NCBI RefSeq assembly: GCF_012489685.1
Contig: NC_080042.1
Location: 35,531,158-35,595,157 of the forward strand
Direction of reading: 5' to 3'
Origin: Lotus japonicus
Taxonomy: Eukaryota; Streptophyta; Magnoliopsida; Fabales; Fabaceae
DNA length: 64,000 nt
In this document: positions 55,078-64,000 of the stretch, one piece after another
How positions within the stretch are numbered: the first letter of the stretch is position 1
Layout: every line of letters starts with the position of its first letter
Program-made: the position numbers and the translations under genes
Notes under the pieces: generated by a model
Database searches by the model: none
The model's input: the letters and a program-made list of their open reading frames with translations, nothing else
What the model was told of the DNA's origin: nothing

Positions 55078-58000
55078 TCAACTATAAAAGTAGCGCAAGC
55101 TCAAACCATTGAACGATCGAGGTAACCGCCTTCCATCAAGCTCTTCTAAGTGATAGGCCCCATTACCAAGAACTTTAATAATGCGGTAGGGCCCTTCCCA
55201 GTTGGGAGTAAGCTTGTTCCCCGGGGCTCCCGATCGCCACTTGAGGACAAGGTCGCCGACCTGCATATCTCGGACGCGAACCCTGCTGTTGAACTTTGCC
55301 GCCACGCGCTGCTTCATCGCTGTTTCCCGAATGTGCGCCTCGTCGCGCGTTTCCGACAAAAGGTCCAGCTCCATCGCCATGTTGGCCTGATTTTCCCCTT
55401 CAAAACCTGGTTGAGTCCGCCATGTAAAGTTGTCAATCTCCACCGGCAACATGGCGTCTACCCCATAGGTCATTCTAAAGGGGGTTTCCCTTGTAGTAGA
55501 TTGCTCGGTGGTGTTGTACGACCACAGCACCACCGGAAGTTCATCCAACCAAGCTCCCTTAGCCTCCGCAAGCCGTCGTCTTAGTCCTCGCAGGATTACC
55601 CTGTTTGCAGATTCCACCTGCCCGTTCGTCTGCGGATGCTCAACAGAGGCGAACCTCATCTGTATGTCCATTTCCCTGCAGAACTCCCTTGTTTGGCTGC
55701 TTGAAAACTGGGTCCCGTTGTCAGATACGATCGCCCTTGGGATCCCGAACCTGCAAACAATACGCTTCCAGTAGAAATTGACTATCTTTGCAGAAGTAAT
55801 CTTGGCCAGGGGTTCAGCCTCAATCCACTTAGTGAAGTAGTCCACCGCCACTAATATAAACTTTATTTGTGCCCTGGCGGTCGGAAAAGGTCCGACTAAG
55901 TCCACACCCCACATGGCAAAAGGCCACGGGGCGCTCATCGTTACCAACTCTTTTGGCGGTGCCTTAGACAAATCCGCGAACACTTGACATTTCTTGCACT
56001 GCTTCACGAAGTCCATACAATCTTTCCTGAGGGTGGGCCAGTAAAAACCCGCCCTCAACACCTTGCAAGCCAAAGACCTTCCCCCGATGTGGCTCGCGCA
56101 CACTCCTTCATGTACCTCAGACATTATCGCTTCGTACTTCTCTGGCGGTACGCATTTCAACAATGGCGTTGAGAAACCACGGCGATACAAGTGTCCGTCA
56201 ATGAGAGTATAGTGACTCGCCTCCCGCCGTTGTTCCTTCGTGCATTGCTCCACTTCTGCCGGGTCCCCCGCCAAGATAGATATTATGGGATCCATCCATG
56301 TTCCCCCTCTGTTCACGCAGGCCATGAGCTCGCCTTCGATGCTTGGGTACGCCAGCGTTTCCTGAATCACACTTTTGTTATTGCCGGGCTTCCGCGTGCT
56401 CGCCAATTTGGCCAGCGCGTCCGCCCGCTGATTTTCTGCCCGAGGAACGTACTCCACCACGACCTCTTGAAAAAGTGTCATCAAATACCGTACCCGCTCA
56501 AGGTACTTGATCAGATTAGGATCTTTGACCTGGAAAGTTCCCTTCACTTGATTCTCCACCAATTGTGAGTCCGTTCTTATCAACAAACTCCCGATCTTCA
56601 CTTCCCGCGCCAACTTCAATCCGGCGATAAGAGCTTCATATTCTGCTTGGTTGTTCGTTACTTTGAACTCGAATTTCAGGGATTGCTCCAACACTAGTTC
56701 CCCCGGCCCTTCTAACGTTACTCCCGCGCCGCTGCCACTACTATTGGAGGATCCATCCACGAAGAGAGTCCACTGAGTGTCCACTCTTTCAAACCGATCT
56801 GGAGTCAACTCGACCACAAAGTCAGCTAGTGACTGCGCACCAACCGCGCCCCGCTTATCATATTGCAAACCATACTCTGACAATTCAACCGACCAGGCGA
56901 CCAATCTACCTGATAAATCCGGTTTTTGTAATACTTGTCTCAAAGGCAAATCCGTCCGCACCTTCACGGGAAAACTCTGAAAATAAGGTCTCAACCGCCG
57001 GGCGGTGACGAGGACCGCCAGCGCCGCCTTCTCAATTTTCTGATATCTGACCTCCGCTCCCTGGAGTGTGTGACTAACAAAATAAACAATTCGATGCTCG
57101 CCATCTATCTCCTGCAACATCACAGAACTCAGAGCACTATCGCTCACAGCAAAATACAAATGCAGCGGGTGTCCCTGTATTGGTTTCGACAAGATTGGCG
57201 GTGACGATAGGAGTTCCTTGAGGCGAACAAAAGCTTCCTCACACTCCTCCGTCCACTCAAATGCGACATTCTTACGAAGACACTTGAAAAAAGGGAAAGA
57301 TCTGTCACCAGACTTGGGAAGAAACCGAGATAATGCTGCTATTCGCCCCGTCAAACGTTGGACCTCTTTCACATTAGAAGGGCTTTTCATCTGCTGAATC
57401 GCCTTGCATTTTTCTGGGTTTATCTCGATTCCTCTGGATGTGATCATGAATCCCAAAAACTTGCCCCCCTGAACACCAAAAGAGCATTTCTCCGGGTTGA
57501 GGCGCATATTGTGCTTCCTTATTTCGCCAAATGCTTCCTCCAGATCTTGATGATGGTCTAAACCACGTACTGATTTAACAATCATGTCATCAACGTAAAC
57601 CTCCATGTTTCTTCCCACCTGCCCAGCAAAAACCCTATCCATCAATCTTTGGTAGGTCGCCCCAGCGTTCTTTAGTCCAAACGGCATGGTGCGAAAGCAA
57701 TAATTGACTCTGGCGGTCATAAAAGCCGTTTTGTCCTCGTCTGCCGGGTGCATGCGGATTTGATGATAGCCAGAATAAGCATCCATCAAGCTAAGCAGTT
57801 CGTTGCCCGAGGCACCATCAACAAGGCTATCGATGCTGGGAAGGGGATACGAATCTTTTGGACATGCTTTGTTTAAGTCTGTGTAATCTACACACATTCG
57901 CCATTTCCCGTTCGCCTTCTTCACCATTACGACGTTCGCCAACCACGTCGGATACTTCACTTCCCTGATGAACTCTGCCGCCAGCAACTTGTCGACTTCC

Positions 58001-59403
58001 TGTTGCACCGCCTTCCCTTTGTCGCCACCCAAGCGCCTCCTGAGTTGTGAAACTGGCTTGACACTTGGATTCAATGCTAACCGATGGCATATGAAGTTTG
58101 GATCAATTCCAGGCATGTCTTTGCAGCTCCAAGCAAACAAGTCTAAGTTCTCCCCAAGCAGTTTTGTCAGGTGCGTCTCCTGCTCTTCCGTCAGTCTGGT
58201 CCCAATCTTCAAAGTGCGATCGCCAAACTTTAGCGCCTTCGTTTCCTGAATTGGCGTGGGCCTATTTACTCGCCCCTCGCCCCGGGGATCAAGATTTTCA
58301 TCCGAAGCTTCGATTTCATAACATCTATGACCAACCAACGCACTCTTCTTGCCATACAAGTTAAGGCAATTATTGTAACACTCCCTCGCCATCTTCTGGT
58401 CCACCTTCAGCTTTCCCACCTTTCCACTGCTTAGCGGATACTTGACCGCCAAGTGGGCTGTTGAAATTACAGCACAAAGGCGATTCAATGTATTTCGCCC
58501 AATGATGACATTGTAAGATGCCACCACCTGGAGAACCAGATACCTTACCTTCAAAACCCTGGCACACTCATCTTCCCCAAATATTGTGTCTAGATCAATG
58601 TATCCCCGCACCATTACTTGCTCCCCCGCGAAACCTACCAAGGTTCCCGCATATGGAGTCAGATCATTGTCAGTTAGTCCCAACTTGTCAAATGCATCAC
58701 CATAGATAATATCAGCCGAACTACCCTGATCCAGGAGTACCCTTCTAACGTTGAAACTGTTCATCCTTAACTGCACCACAATCGGGTCGTCCTTATGAGG
58801 CTTTATCCCCTCAAAGTCCGCCATCGAGATTGTTATGTCAGGGTGTACGAATCCAAAAGCGACCTCATGAACGAAATTAACGGCACGAACATGGCGCTTA
58901 CGCGCCGCATGAGTGTCGCCACCGCCGCCAAATCCCCCGGCGATGGTGTTGATGGTCCCGACGGGCGGGCCTGACTGTTGAGCGAACGTGTCATCAGCTC
59001 CTTTTGTGGCGATAGCCGCTGATTCTTGCTTTTTCTTGCCCTTAGTGTCCGCTCGCTCCTCCTCCCGCTTGTGCGCTTTGTTTTGATCGCCACCGTTGCG
59101 CCACAGACCTTGACGATTTCCTTGATATCCCGCCCGAATCAACTTATCAATCTCCCGCTGCAAAGTCCAACAGTCATCCGTATCATGCCCGGCGGACCGG
59201 TGGAACTCACACCACTTCTTGGGATTGGCGTCCCGTGGCTGATACTTTGGGGCCTCCGGTTCATCCACTAGATTTGCGTCCCTCGCCCCTTGGAGCATAT
59301 CCGATAAATCTGTGTTCATCACCATATCAGTTTCCTCCCGCTGGCGATGAGACTTAGATTGCCAAGGCCGACGTTGTTCATAATCATCGCGCCGTGGATA
59401 CAA
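55078..59403 (-). CDS. pol: Tat pol polyprotein: protease, RT, RNase H, second RNase H, integrase
   Basis: 1441 codons from the first ATG; the frame is open from 59448, directly after the gag stop. It makes the enzymes that copy and insert the element. In order: zinc-knuckle-like WCEFHRSAGHDTDDCW (64-79); aspartic protease LLDQGSSADI (223-232); reverse transcriptase with LMDAYSGYHQIRMHP (539-553), MPFGLKNAGATYQRLM and the catalytic YVDDMIVKS (603-611); a decayed RNase H (about 740-860); a second, archaeal-like RNase H TLFVDGSSN (879-887), NNQAEYEALIAGL, RTDSQLV, RADALAKLA. Integrase has zinc ligands H1098, H1105, C1136, C1139, catalytic D1168, D1228, E1264 (D-D-35-E) and a C-terminal GPY module (NWEGPYRI). 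There is no chromodomain. No stop or frameshift was seen. Confidence 0.96.
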   Translation of the reverse strand: MYPRRDDYEQRRPWQSKSHRQREETDMVMNTDLSDMLQGARDANLVDEPEAPKYQPRDANPKKWCEFHRSAGHDTDDCWTLQREIDKLIRAGYQGNRQGLWRNGGDQNKAHKREEERADTKGKKKQESAAIATKGADDTFAQQSGPPVGTINTIAGGFGGGGDTHAARKRHVRAVNFVHEVAFGFVHPDITISMADFEGIKPHKDDPIVVQLRMNSFNVRRVLLDQGSSADIIYGDAFDKLGLTDNDLTPYAGTLVGFAGEQVMVRGYIDLDTIFGEDECARVLKVRYLVLQVVASYNVIIGRNTLNRLCAVISTAHLAVKYPLSSGKVGKLKVDQKMARECYNNCLNLYGKKSALVGHRCYEIEASDENLDPRGEGRVNRPTPIQETKALKFGDRTLKIGTRLTEEQETHLTKLLGENLDLFAWSCKDMPGIDPNFICHRLALNPSVKPVSQLRRRLGGDKGKAVQQEVDKLLAAEFIREVKYPTWLANVVMVKKANGKWRMCVDYTDLNKACPKDSYPLPSIDSLVDGASGNELLSLMDAYSGYHQIRMHPADEDKTAFMTARVNYCFRTMPFGLKNAGATYQRLMDRVFAGQVGRNMEVYVDDMIVKSVRGLDHHQDLEEAFGEIRKHNMRLNPEKCSFGVQGGKFLGFMITSRGIEINPEKCKAIQQMKSPSNVKEVQRLTGRIAALSRFLPKSGDRSFPFFKCLRKNVAFEWTEECEEAFVRLKELLSSPPILSKPIQGHPLHLYFAVSDSALSSVMLQEIDGEHRIVYFVSHTLQGAEVRYQKIEKAALAVLVTARRLRPYFQSFPVKVRTDLPLRQVLQKPDLSGRLVAWSVELSEYGLQYDKRGAVGAQSLADFVVELTPDRFERVDTQWTLFVDGSSNSSGSGAGVTLEGPGELVLEQSLKFEFKVTNNQAEYEALIAGLKLAREVKIGSLLIRTDSQLVENQVKGTFQVKDPNLIKYLERVRYLMTLFQEVVVEYVPRAENQRADALAKLASTRKPGNNKSVIQETLAYPSIEGELMACVNRGGTWMDPIISILAGDPAEVEQCTKEQRREASHYTLIDGHLYRRGFSTPLLKCVPPEKYEAIMSEVHEGVCASHIGGRSLACKVLRAGFYWPTLRKDCMDFVKQCKKCQVFADLSKAPPKELVTMSAPWPFAMWGVDLVGPFPTARAQIKFILVAVDYFTKWIEAEPLAKITSAKIVNFYWKRIVCRFGIPRAIVSDNGTQFSSSQTREFCREMDIQMRFASVEHPQTNGQVESANRVILRGLRRRLAEAKGAWLDELPVVLWSYNTTEQSTTRETPFRMTYGVDAMLPVEIDNFTWRTQPGFEGENQANMAMELDLLSETRDEAHIRETAMKQRVAAKFNSRVRVRDMQVGDLVLKWRSGAPGNKLTPNWEGPYRIIKVLGNGAYHLEELDGRRLPRSFNGLSLRYFYS

Positions 59404-59448
59404 CTGTTCCTTGGTCGGTTTGAATACCGACTTCCCCTTACCTGGTCT

Positions 59449-60444
59449 CTACTGCTTGCCATCCCCCTTATCTTCGCCGCTCCTATCTTTTTTCGCGCGC
59501 TTGGGCGACGTGTCACCCTTTTCCAACTTCGCGCGCTTTCTTTTGAAAGCGTCGTCCTCCTCGTCAAGAATATAAGTGCTGGCACGAGCACGCATCTCTT
59601 CCATCGAGCGCGCCGGCTTACGTGTCAATTTGCTGTTCAACCCTCCCGGCAGCAAACCGTTTTTAAATGCTAAAGCACAAGCTCGAGGCTCCTCGTCCTC
59701 TACCTTTACCGACGCCGCGCTGTACCTTGCCATGTACTCTTTCAGTGACTCCCCTTCTTGCTGGCGAATATTGTATAGGTCATTGATCGTCACCGGCTGA
59801 TTCTTATTTGCCGAGAATTGCACTAGAAACTTGGATGAGAAGTCTCTGAAATTTGAAATCGATCCTCGCGGCAAAGTTGTGAACCACGCCATCGCCGTCG
59901 ATTTGAACGTCGATGGAAACATCCTGCACTTCACCGCATCTGACGCCGCAATTATCACCATCTTCGTATTAAAATACAGAAGATGATCTTTCGGATCGGA
60001 ATCTCCGCTGTAAGAATCCAGAACTAACGTTTTCATGTTATCCGGAATCGCCACACTCTCAACATCTTCCGAGAAAGGACGGAACTCAGCCACGGAATCT
60101 GCTTCTCTGCTTCCATCATCTCGCTGCTCGCGACGGTAGAAATCTAACTGAGCCTGTAGATGCTCATTCCGCTGCTGGATGTTGCCAATGCTGCGCATCA
60201 AATGGCGCCATTGCTCCTGTGTCACCGTCGGTTGTTGTTCCGGAGCAGGTGAATTCTCTGGTGAGCGCTCCAGAGATCCCACCTGTGAAGGCGATGGAGG
60301 AGGTGGTGGTGATGGAGGAGGAGAAGGCGACTGTACTCCTGTCGTTCGTACCGGAGAATCCAGGACCACACGATGAGGCCGCCGAGGCGGCGAAATCCGC
60401 TGTCGCATTGGTGAATGATGCTGCCTCCTGCGTCGAGTCTCCAT
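59449..60444 (-). CDS. gag: Tat gag
   Basis: Structural protein that packages element RNA into cytoplasmic virus-like particles. I start at the ATG of METRRRRQHH (60444), 16 codons inside the longest frame, because the Tat fragment at 29371 starts with the same METRRR. That gives 331 residues. An Arg/Pro-rich N-terminus with a PPPSPPPPPSPS run is followed by the retrotransposon gag domain (TLVLDSYSGDSDPKDHLLYF, STAMAWFTTLPRGSISNFRD, FLVQFSANKNQPVT, GESLKEYMARYSA) and a Lys/Arg-rich end. The frame closes with a single TAG (CAG TAG AGA). Pol continues in the same frame right after it, so gag-pol could come from stop readthrough. Confidence 0.92.
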   Translation of the reverse strand: METRRRRQHHSPMRQRISPPRRPHRVVLDSPVRTTGVQSPSPPPSPPPPPSPSQVGSLERSPENSPAPEQQPTVTQEQWRHLMRSIGNIQQRNEHLQAQLDFYRREQRDDGSREADSVAEFRPFSEDVESVAIPDNMKTLVLDSYSGDSDPKDHLLYFNTKMVIIAASDAVKCRMFPSTFKSTAMAWFTTLPRGSISNFRDFSSKFLVQFSANKNQPVTINDLYNIRQQEGESLKEYMARYSAASVKVEDEEPRACALAFKNGLLPGGLNSKLTRKPARSMEEMRARASTYILDEEDDAFKRKRAKLEKGDTSPKRAKKDRSGEDKGDGKQ

Positions 60445-60589
60445 CCAAACCAGAAACGATGCAAACTCGATCGGAAAACCAACACTAGTCACAGAATCAA
60501 AATCAGAAAACCAGAGAATTGCCTAATCACAATCAGAGGTAACTTCATGCACAATCAATCCACGTGAATGGGAGTAGAAAGTTTACAGT

Positions 60590-60607
60590 CCCCACAGACG
60601 GCGCCAA
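60590..60607 (-). promoter_or_regulatory. Tat primer binding site
   Basis: Sense TGGCGCCGTCTGTGGGGA right after the LTR end. It is complementary to a tRNA 3' end of the Asp type used by many Athila/Tat elements (tRNA identity inferred). Confidence 0.8.
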
Positions 60608-60608
60608 A

Positions 60609-60889
60609 TGTTCTTGGAATGAACATTGAAGAGAGGTATAGTACCTAGAGGTAGAGGATTGTGCTAAGAGAGAATGAGAATGAGAGAGAGAGTGCTGAAT
60701 TTCATGCGTGATTTACTCAAATGAGCCAAAAGTCCCCTACACTTGATAACTACCTCCTATTTATAGAGCTTGGATACTACCTATTGGGCCAATTGGGCCT
60801 CCGAGGTCAAGGCCCATCTGAAGGCCAGGGCCCCGCCTCAGGGCGGGATACATGCTGGGCGTTGCCCCTCTAGGGGCTCGCCCAGTCCA
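60609..60889 (-). repeat. 5' LTR of the Tat element
   Basis: The sense strand reads from 60889 down to 60609. The TATAAATA at 60765-60758 would start the genomic RNA, and a (GA/TC) run lies downstream. Confidence 0.95.
60758..60765 (-). promoter_or_regulatory. TATA box in the Tat 5' LTR
   Basis: Minus-strand TATAAATA in CTCTATAAATAGGAGG, about 130 bases into the LTR. Confidence 0.7.
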
Positions 60890-60894
60890 TAACC

Positions 60895-61484
60895 CTTCCA
60901 GATTTTCATCCCTAAAAAGCTCATCTTCTTCATCTGATGCAACATCAACAGCAGATTCATAATCTTTCTCACTAAAGAGAATTGGAGCATGTGTTTCATC
61001 TACATCTTCATCTTCCTTATTCTCAGAATCATCATATGACTGAACGTCGTCCTCGGAGTTGTAAATTTTCACCGGCGTAGACGGCATACATTCAACCTTG
61101 CCATAGTCATAGGCACCATCATCTTTCTCCACCAAAATTATAAACGCAGTACCCTCTACGTCAACTGCCATGGTAAAACAGTGAAGCAGTGGATGATGCG
61201 TTCGGACCAAAATGCGAGCAAAATCGGCCCTATGTATCCAGACTCACAAAACTCCCCAATCTATTCCCCACAGCGGTAAAAAAAGGCTCTGACCATAATC
61301 CCAACGGGACTTGCCATAAACGAATCCAAACCAAGTGTGCTACCCCATAAGTTTGCAGTGTACACGGCCTCAGCTCTGTCAACTTCTGTTCCAGAAAAAA
61401 TCTGCATTCTGCTAGTGTTGACTCCATCTCTTCCTTATCCTGAAACTCTAATAGTACCTCATTTGCACCAAGCGGGATGAAACG
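60895..61484 (-). pseudogene. LINE ORF1, 5' part
   Basis: The minus strand reads FIPLGANEVLLEFQDKEEM, HLVWIRLWQVPLGLWSEPFF and GNRLGSFVSLDT, then HHPLLHCFTMAVDVEGTAFI and an acidic stretch (YNSEDDVQSYDDSENKEDED). This is the middle of plant L1 ORF1, an RNA-binding protein. There is at least one frame change near 61210-61230. The frame is cut by the Tat insertion after RDENLEGL. Confidence 0.75.
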
Positions 61485-61710
61485 AAAATTGAATATTTTT
61501 AATCAAAATTACATATTATCTAAATCATCCAATGTAAATATTAGATTAAATCATTATAGGTTTAGATGACCGGAAAATATTTTGATATATGCATGACTTA
61601 AATTGTTCTAAGATACTTGTAAAAATGTGGTTATTGGGGAACCTAAGCTTATTGTGATTTTAGTGAAGTGATGATTTAAATTATTCCTTAATCTATAAAG
61701 TGTGCATGAT

Positions 61711-61854
61711 TTTTTTATAGGTAAATGTTATTGGTAATTAGTTAGTAAGTTATAAAATCCCTTTAAATTTTTCTTACAAGATTCGAATCCTGGACCTTCC
61801 CCTTCCTAACCTTTATGTCCCTAGCACTTACCACTTGAGCTAACCCTGGGGGAC
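61711..61854 (-). mobile_element. tRNA-derived SINE with 16-bp TSD
   Basis: Flanked by ATAAAGTGTGCATGAT at 61695-61710 and 61855-61870. On the minus strand it has an A box TTAGCTCAAGTGGTAAGTGC and a B box GGATTCGAATC, then a 3' T/A-rich tail. It is 144 bp and complete, related to the SINEs at 42931 and 45127. Confidence 0.9.
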
Positions 61855-62025
61855 ATAAAGTGTGCATGATAACCATTATTAATTAGATTATGTTTTTCAA
61901 CGGATAGTTTGTTCCGTGTTTTCTTTTCTTCAAACAAAGGAATGCAATAGGAGCGGATTGTTGGGTCCACCTTGAAAACTCACTCCCTATTCCAGTGCCT
62001 TCTTCTGCAATTCATCATTCATTCC

Positions 62026-62033
62026 TATATAAA
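62026..62033 (+). promoter_or_regulatory. TATA box of the DUF761-type gene
   Basis: TATATAAA in ATTCCTATATAAATCATACG, about 190 bases before the ATG at 62219. Confidence 0.65.
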
Positions 62034-62218
62034 TCATACGCTACTCATTCCATTTCTTCTCATCGGGTTTTCTTGTTTTTGCGAGGTTTGTTAAGCCTCG
62101 TAGAACAAAAGAAATCCCACACTTAGATTCACAAAAATTCTTGCATTGTTTCTTACCCAAGGGACTATAAAACTTCACGATTAGTTATATTTGTTATTTT
62201 GTTTGTAAATTTTACAAA

Positions 62219-62829
62219 ATGGAGGTACACTCTCCTGTTATAGCCAAAAGACTATGGAATGTGTTGAGGATCACCTTTTTTATGATCAGGAAAGGTTTGA
62301 TATCAAAGAGGGAGCTGATTATGGATTTGAATTTGATGATGAAGAAAGGGAAATTGCTCAAAAAGTCTCTGAGAAATCTCATGTCACATCATCATCATCA
62401 TTCAAGGAGTAGTTTTACACGTGGTGGCTAACTGGCTATGGCATACAGGAATATGAATTCTCTTGCAGCAACAGCCCAAATCCTGTTTTTACCCACGTTC
62501 CGAAACGAAAGCACCATCATTTCAACTTCCCCTGCAGCAATTATCCTGAAGTTATTGAAGAGATCAATGAACTGGCAGCACTTGAAATTCAAGAAGAAGA
62601 ACCTAGAGCTGTGGTTTTGGTCCCCAAGACCCCTGAATACTTGTTCAACTTTAGGTTCGATCATGCATCTGATTTTGTGAGGGTGTCGAATTACTCATCC
62701 GAGGATGAAAATGAAGAGGGTGAAATAAATGGTCAAGTTGATGATCAGGCTGAAGATTTCATCAGAAGGTTCTATGAACAACTAAGAATGCAAACCCGAA
62801 TGCAGTTACTGCAGTACCAAGAGATGTAA
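62219..62829 (+). CDS. DUF761 / cotton-fibre-expressed-like protein with an apparent 1-bp frameshift
   Basis: A host single-exon gene of a plant-specific family of unknown function. The N-terminus MEVHSPVIAKRLWNVLRITF and the basic KKGKLLKKSLRNLMSHHHHH segment are in one frame, which stops at 62431. The rest (GYGIQEYEFSCSNSP, VLVPKTPEYLFNFRFDH, VRVSNYSSEDENEEGE and the DUF761-type end AEDFIRRFYEQLRMQ) is in the -1 frame and ends at TAA 62827-62829. One base added in the TTTT run near 62412 would make one frame of 203 residues, so there is a single 1-bp loss or a sequence error. A TATA box lies upstream and a poly-A signal downstream. Strong homology by memory; function unknown. Confidence 0.85.
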
Positions 62830-63095
62830 TTGTAAACAGAACTTAATTTGATTCTGATGAAGTTCTTTCACCATATAGTGAAGTATTTTCTCCTCAGAGA
62901 TCTTTTCATCATTTTGAGATGTAATCTGGTGCTGTTTCACAGACCACAGTCCTGTTTGTGGTCCTTGTTCAATATATTTGGTTTCAACTTGCTGTAAATA
63001 TTTTGAGCATTGGACTTTGTTATTCTATTGCTTTTCATAATTTAAAAATTCAAGTTTTGTGATATATGTTTTGGAATATTCATGTCGTGTGTTGT

Positions 63096-63101
63096 AATAA
63101 A
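63096..63101 (+). terminator. Possible polyadenylation signal of the DUF761-type gene
   Basis: AATAAA in TTGTAATAAAGG, 267 bases after the stop codon, following a T-rich 3' UTR. Confidence 0.45.
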
Positions 63102-63837
63102 GGTTATGCAAAATGTTGTGTGTACCTTTCCACATTCTGCTTTGGTGTTCCATCATTGTAGGTGTGGTGGTGGACCCTTGTGAATAATAGTATTAGTTTC
63201 TGTCTTTGCCTTTTTGATATATTTTAGTTTAGGCTTTTCAGATCCACCCGCCAACTCCCACATTTTCACCTACCATTGGTACTTCTGTTTGGGGCTTGCA
63301 GAATGCAGACTACCAATTGTTAGCATAGTTACATGCTGACAACATCTGGCCTCCTTTATTTACATAGTTTCGTGGTTTTAGGTTCTTTTCATTATCTTGG
63401 AACCTCTGACAAGACAATCTGGTTTGAGTGATTAGAAGATATATTCATCTCCTTGTCATGGCAATTGAACTTTATATATGAATGTGATTCCTTGTTGTGG
63501 GTAAGTACCATATTGGCTTGTGTTTTGAATGACTAATTACTAATGTTGATACTCCAAATTAAACTGCGCCCTACAGAGTAAAAAAATGAGAGATATCATG
63601 ATGTGATCGAAAAAATAGAGAAATTAAAAAATAAAATTAGTAAAAATAATATTGAAGAATAAGTGAAATGTGAATGATAATAACTCAATCGCCTAATTCT
63701 CAATTTGACTCTAATATTTTTACCGACATCTAATGTGACATTATATACCGCATCAAGCATTAAAAATTTAAAGGTTATTTTAGAAACTTCATAAATCTAA
63801 AAATTAAGAAATTTCATACAAGTCTACCTTGCCAAAT
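63102..63837. other. Intergenic DNA
   Basis: AT-rich, no gene or clear repeat end. Confidence 0.4.
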
Positions 63838-64000
63838 GCAACATTGCTCTCTCCGGCTCCTCATCACCAACACCGACCTCTTCAACTTTCATGGTCCACG
63901 ACAACGAAGCCACAGTGAATTACATCACCTGCAACATTGCTCTCTCCGGCTCGTCATCACCAACACCGACCTCTTCAACTTTCATGGTCCATGACAACGA
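63838..64000 (+). repeat. 93-bp tandem repeat at the window edge
   Basis: GCAACATTGCTCTCTCCGGC recurs at 63838 and 63931 and the second unit runs to the window end, with only two base changes seen. The unit is 31 codons long and the plus frame (CNIALSGSSSPTPTSSTF, MVHDNEATVNYIT) stays open through both copies. It could be a coding repeat or a satellite. The rest is outside the window. Confidence 0.8.

Larger units (their letters stand above)
50369..60889 (-). mobile_element. Tat-lineage Ty3/gypsy retrotransposon, structurally complete
   Basis: Flanked by a perfect TSD TAACC (50364-50368 and 60890-60894). It has 281-bp LTRs that differ at one base, a PBS next to the right (5') LTR, gag and pol on the minus strand, and a spliced antisense ORF between pol and the left (3') LTR. 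The double RNase H, the lack of a chromodomain and the antisense ORF place it in the Tat group (Retand/Grande/RIRE2/Ogre relatives). Pol is uninterrupted, so this copy may still be active in trans or cis. It lies inside LINE ORF1. Confidence 0.95.
48719..61484 (-). mobile_element. Truncated LINE split by the Tat retrotransposon
   Basis: A perfect 16-bp TSD, AAAATTGAATATTTTT, lies at 48703-48718 and 61485-61500, 12.8 kb apart. On the minus strand the LINE starts within ORF1 (5' truncation at 61484) and is interrupted at TAACC by the LTR element (50369-60889). It resumes with the rest of ORF1, the very start of ORF2, then jumps to a 3' tail with a T-rich (poly-A) end at 48719. LINE-derived sequence totals about 2.2 kb. 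Confidence 0.9.

Noticed and set aside
54741..55112. 123-codon plus ORF between antisense gene and pol
   Set aside because: Overlaps the pol end, no recognisable domain, no promoter or splice link to the antisense gene.
55150..58709. Many 60-140-codon plus-strand ORFs over pol
   Set aside because: Shadows of the 1441-codon pol frame, whose conserved motifs show it to be the real one.
61711..61854. tRNA gene on the minus strand
   Set aside because: A and B boxes are present, but the 3' part is a SINE body with a tail and 16-bp TSD, and no acceptor stem forms.

Overview
The window is nuclear DNA from a flowering plant. Genes have GT-AG introns, one intron is 5.7 kb, there are no bacterial gene clusters, and most of the sequence is transposons inserted into one another. 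A eudicot, probably a legume, is the best guess: the LTR, SINE and MITE types look legume-like and the two host genes have typical eudicot form. The species is inferred, not shown.

Layout. (1) 1-8841: a non-autonomous LTR retrotransposon with very long (about 3.7 kb), almost identical LTRs, a methionine-tRNA primer site and a 2.4 kb interior without gag or pol; its 5' LTR is cut by the window edge. It sits inside (2) a Helitron, 8842-11426, whose 3' part carries a decayed helicase and a textbook hairpin/CTAG end. (3) 12101-21614, minus strand: a complete nine-exon OTU-family deubiquitinase gene (228 codons plus stop), the best-supported host gene. Its first intron holds a Copia element (TSD ATAAG), which itself contains a TRIM and a chimeric gypsy-type element. 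A Pack-MULE-like element (22544-23790, 9-bp TSD) lies in or next to its 5' end. (4) 23886-29540: two copies of a roughly 0.7 kb segment, only one of which has a Tourist-like MITE, plus pieces of several LTR families. (5) 29552-36846: three nested levels of LTRs. (6) 37317-42265: a minus-strand long LTR with a LINE inserted at its TATA box. (7) 42430-48626: SINEs, Stowaway and Tourist MITEs and TIR elements in AT-rich DNA. (8) 48719-61484: a truncated LINE (16-bp TSD) split by a 10.5 kb, structurally complete Tat-lineage Ty3/gypsy element (TSD TAACC). (9) 61711-61854: a SINE with a 16-bp TSD. (10) 62219-62829: a host gene of the DUF761/cotton-fibre type with an apparent 1-bp frameshift. The window ends in a 93-bp tandem repeat.

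The most interesting unit is the Tat element at 50369-60889. On the minus strand it encodes gag and a 1441-codon pro-RT-RH-aRH-IN polyprotein in the same frame, separated by one amber codon. On the opposite strand, between pol and the 3' LTR, it carries what looks like its own gene: a TATA box, an 82-bp intron, an N-terminal Transposase_28-like domain, an Ala/Pro/Ser-rich linker and a long coiled coil, broken in this copy by one in-frame stop. The two LTRs differ at a single base, so the insertion is young.

Exon joins, TSDs and repeat pairings were worked out by eye from the bases. Family names come from remembered motifs, not database searches.
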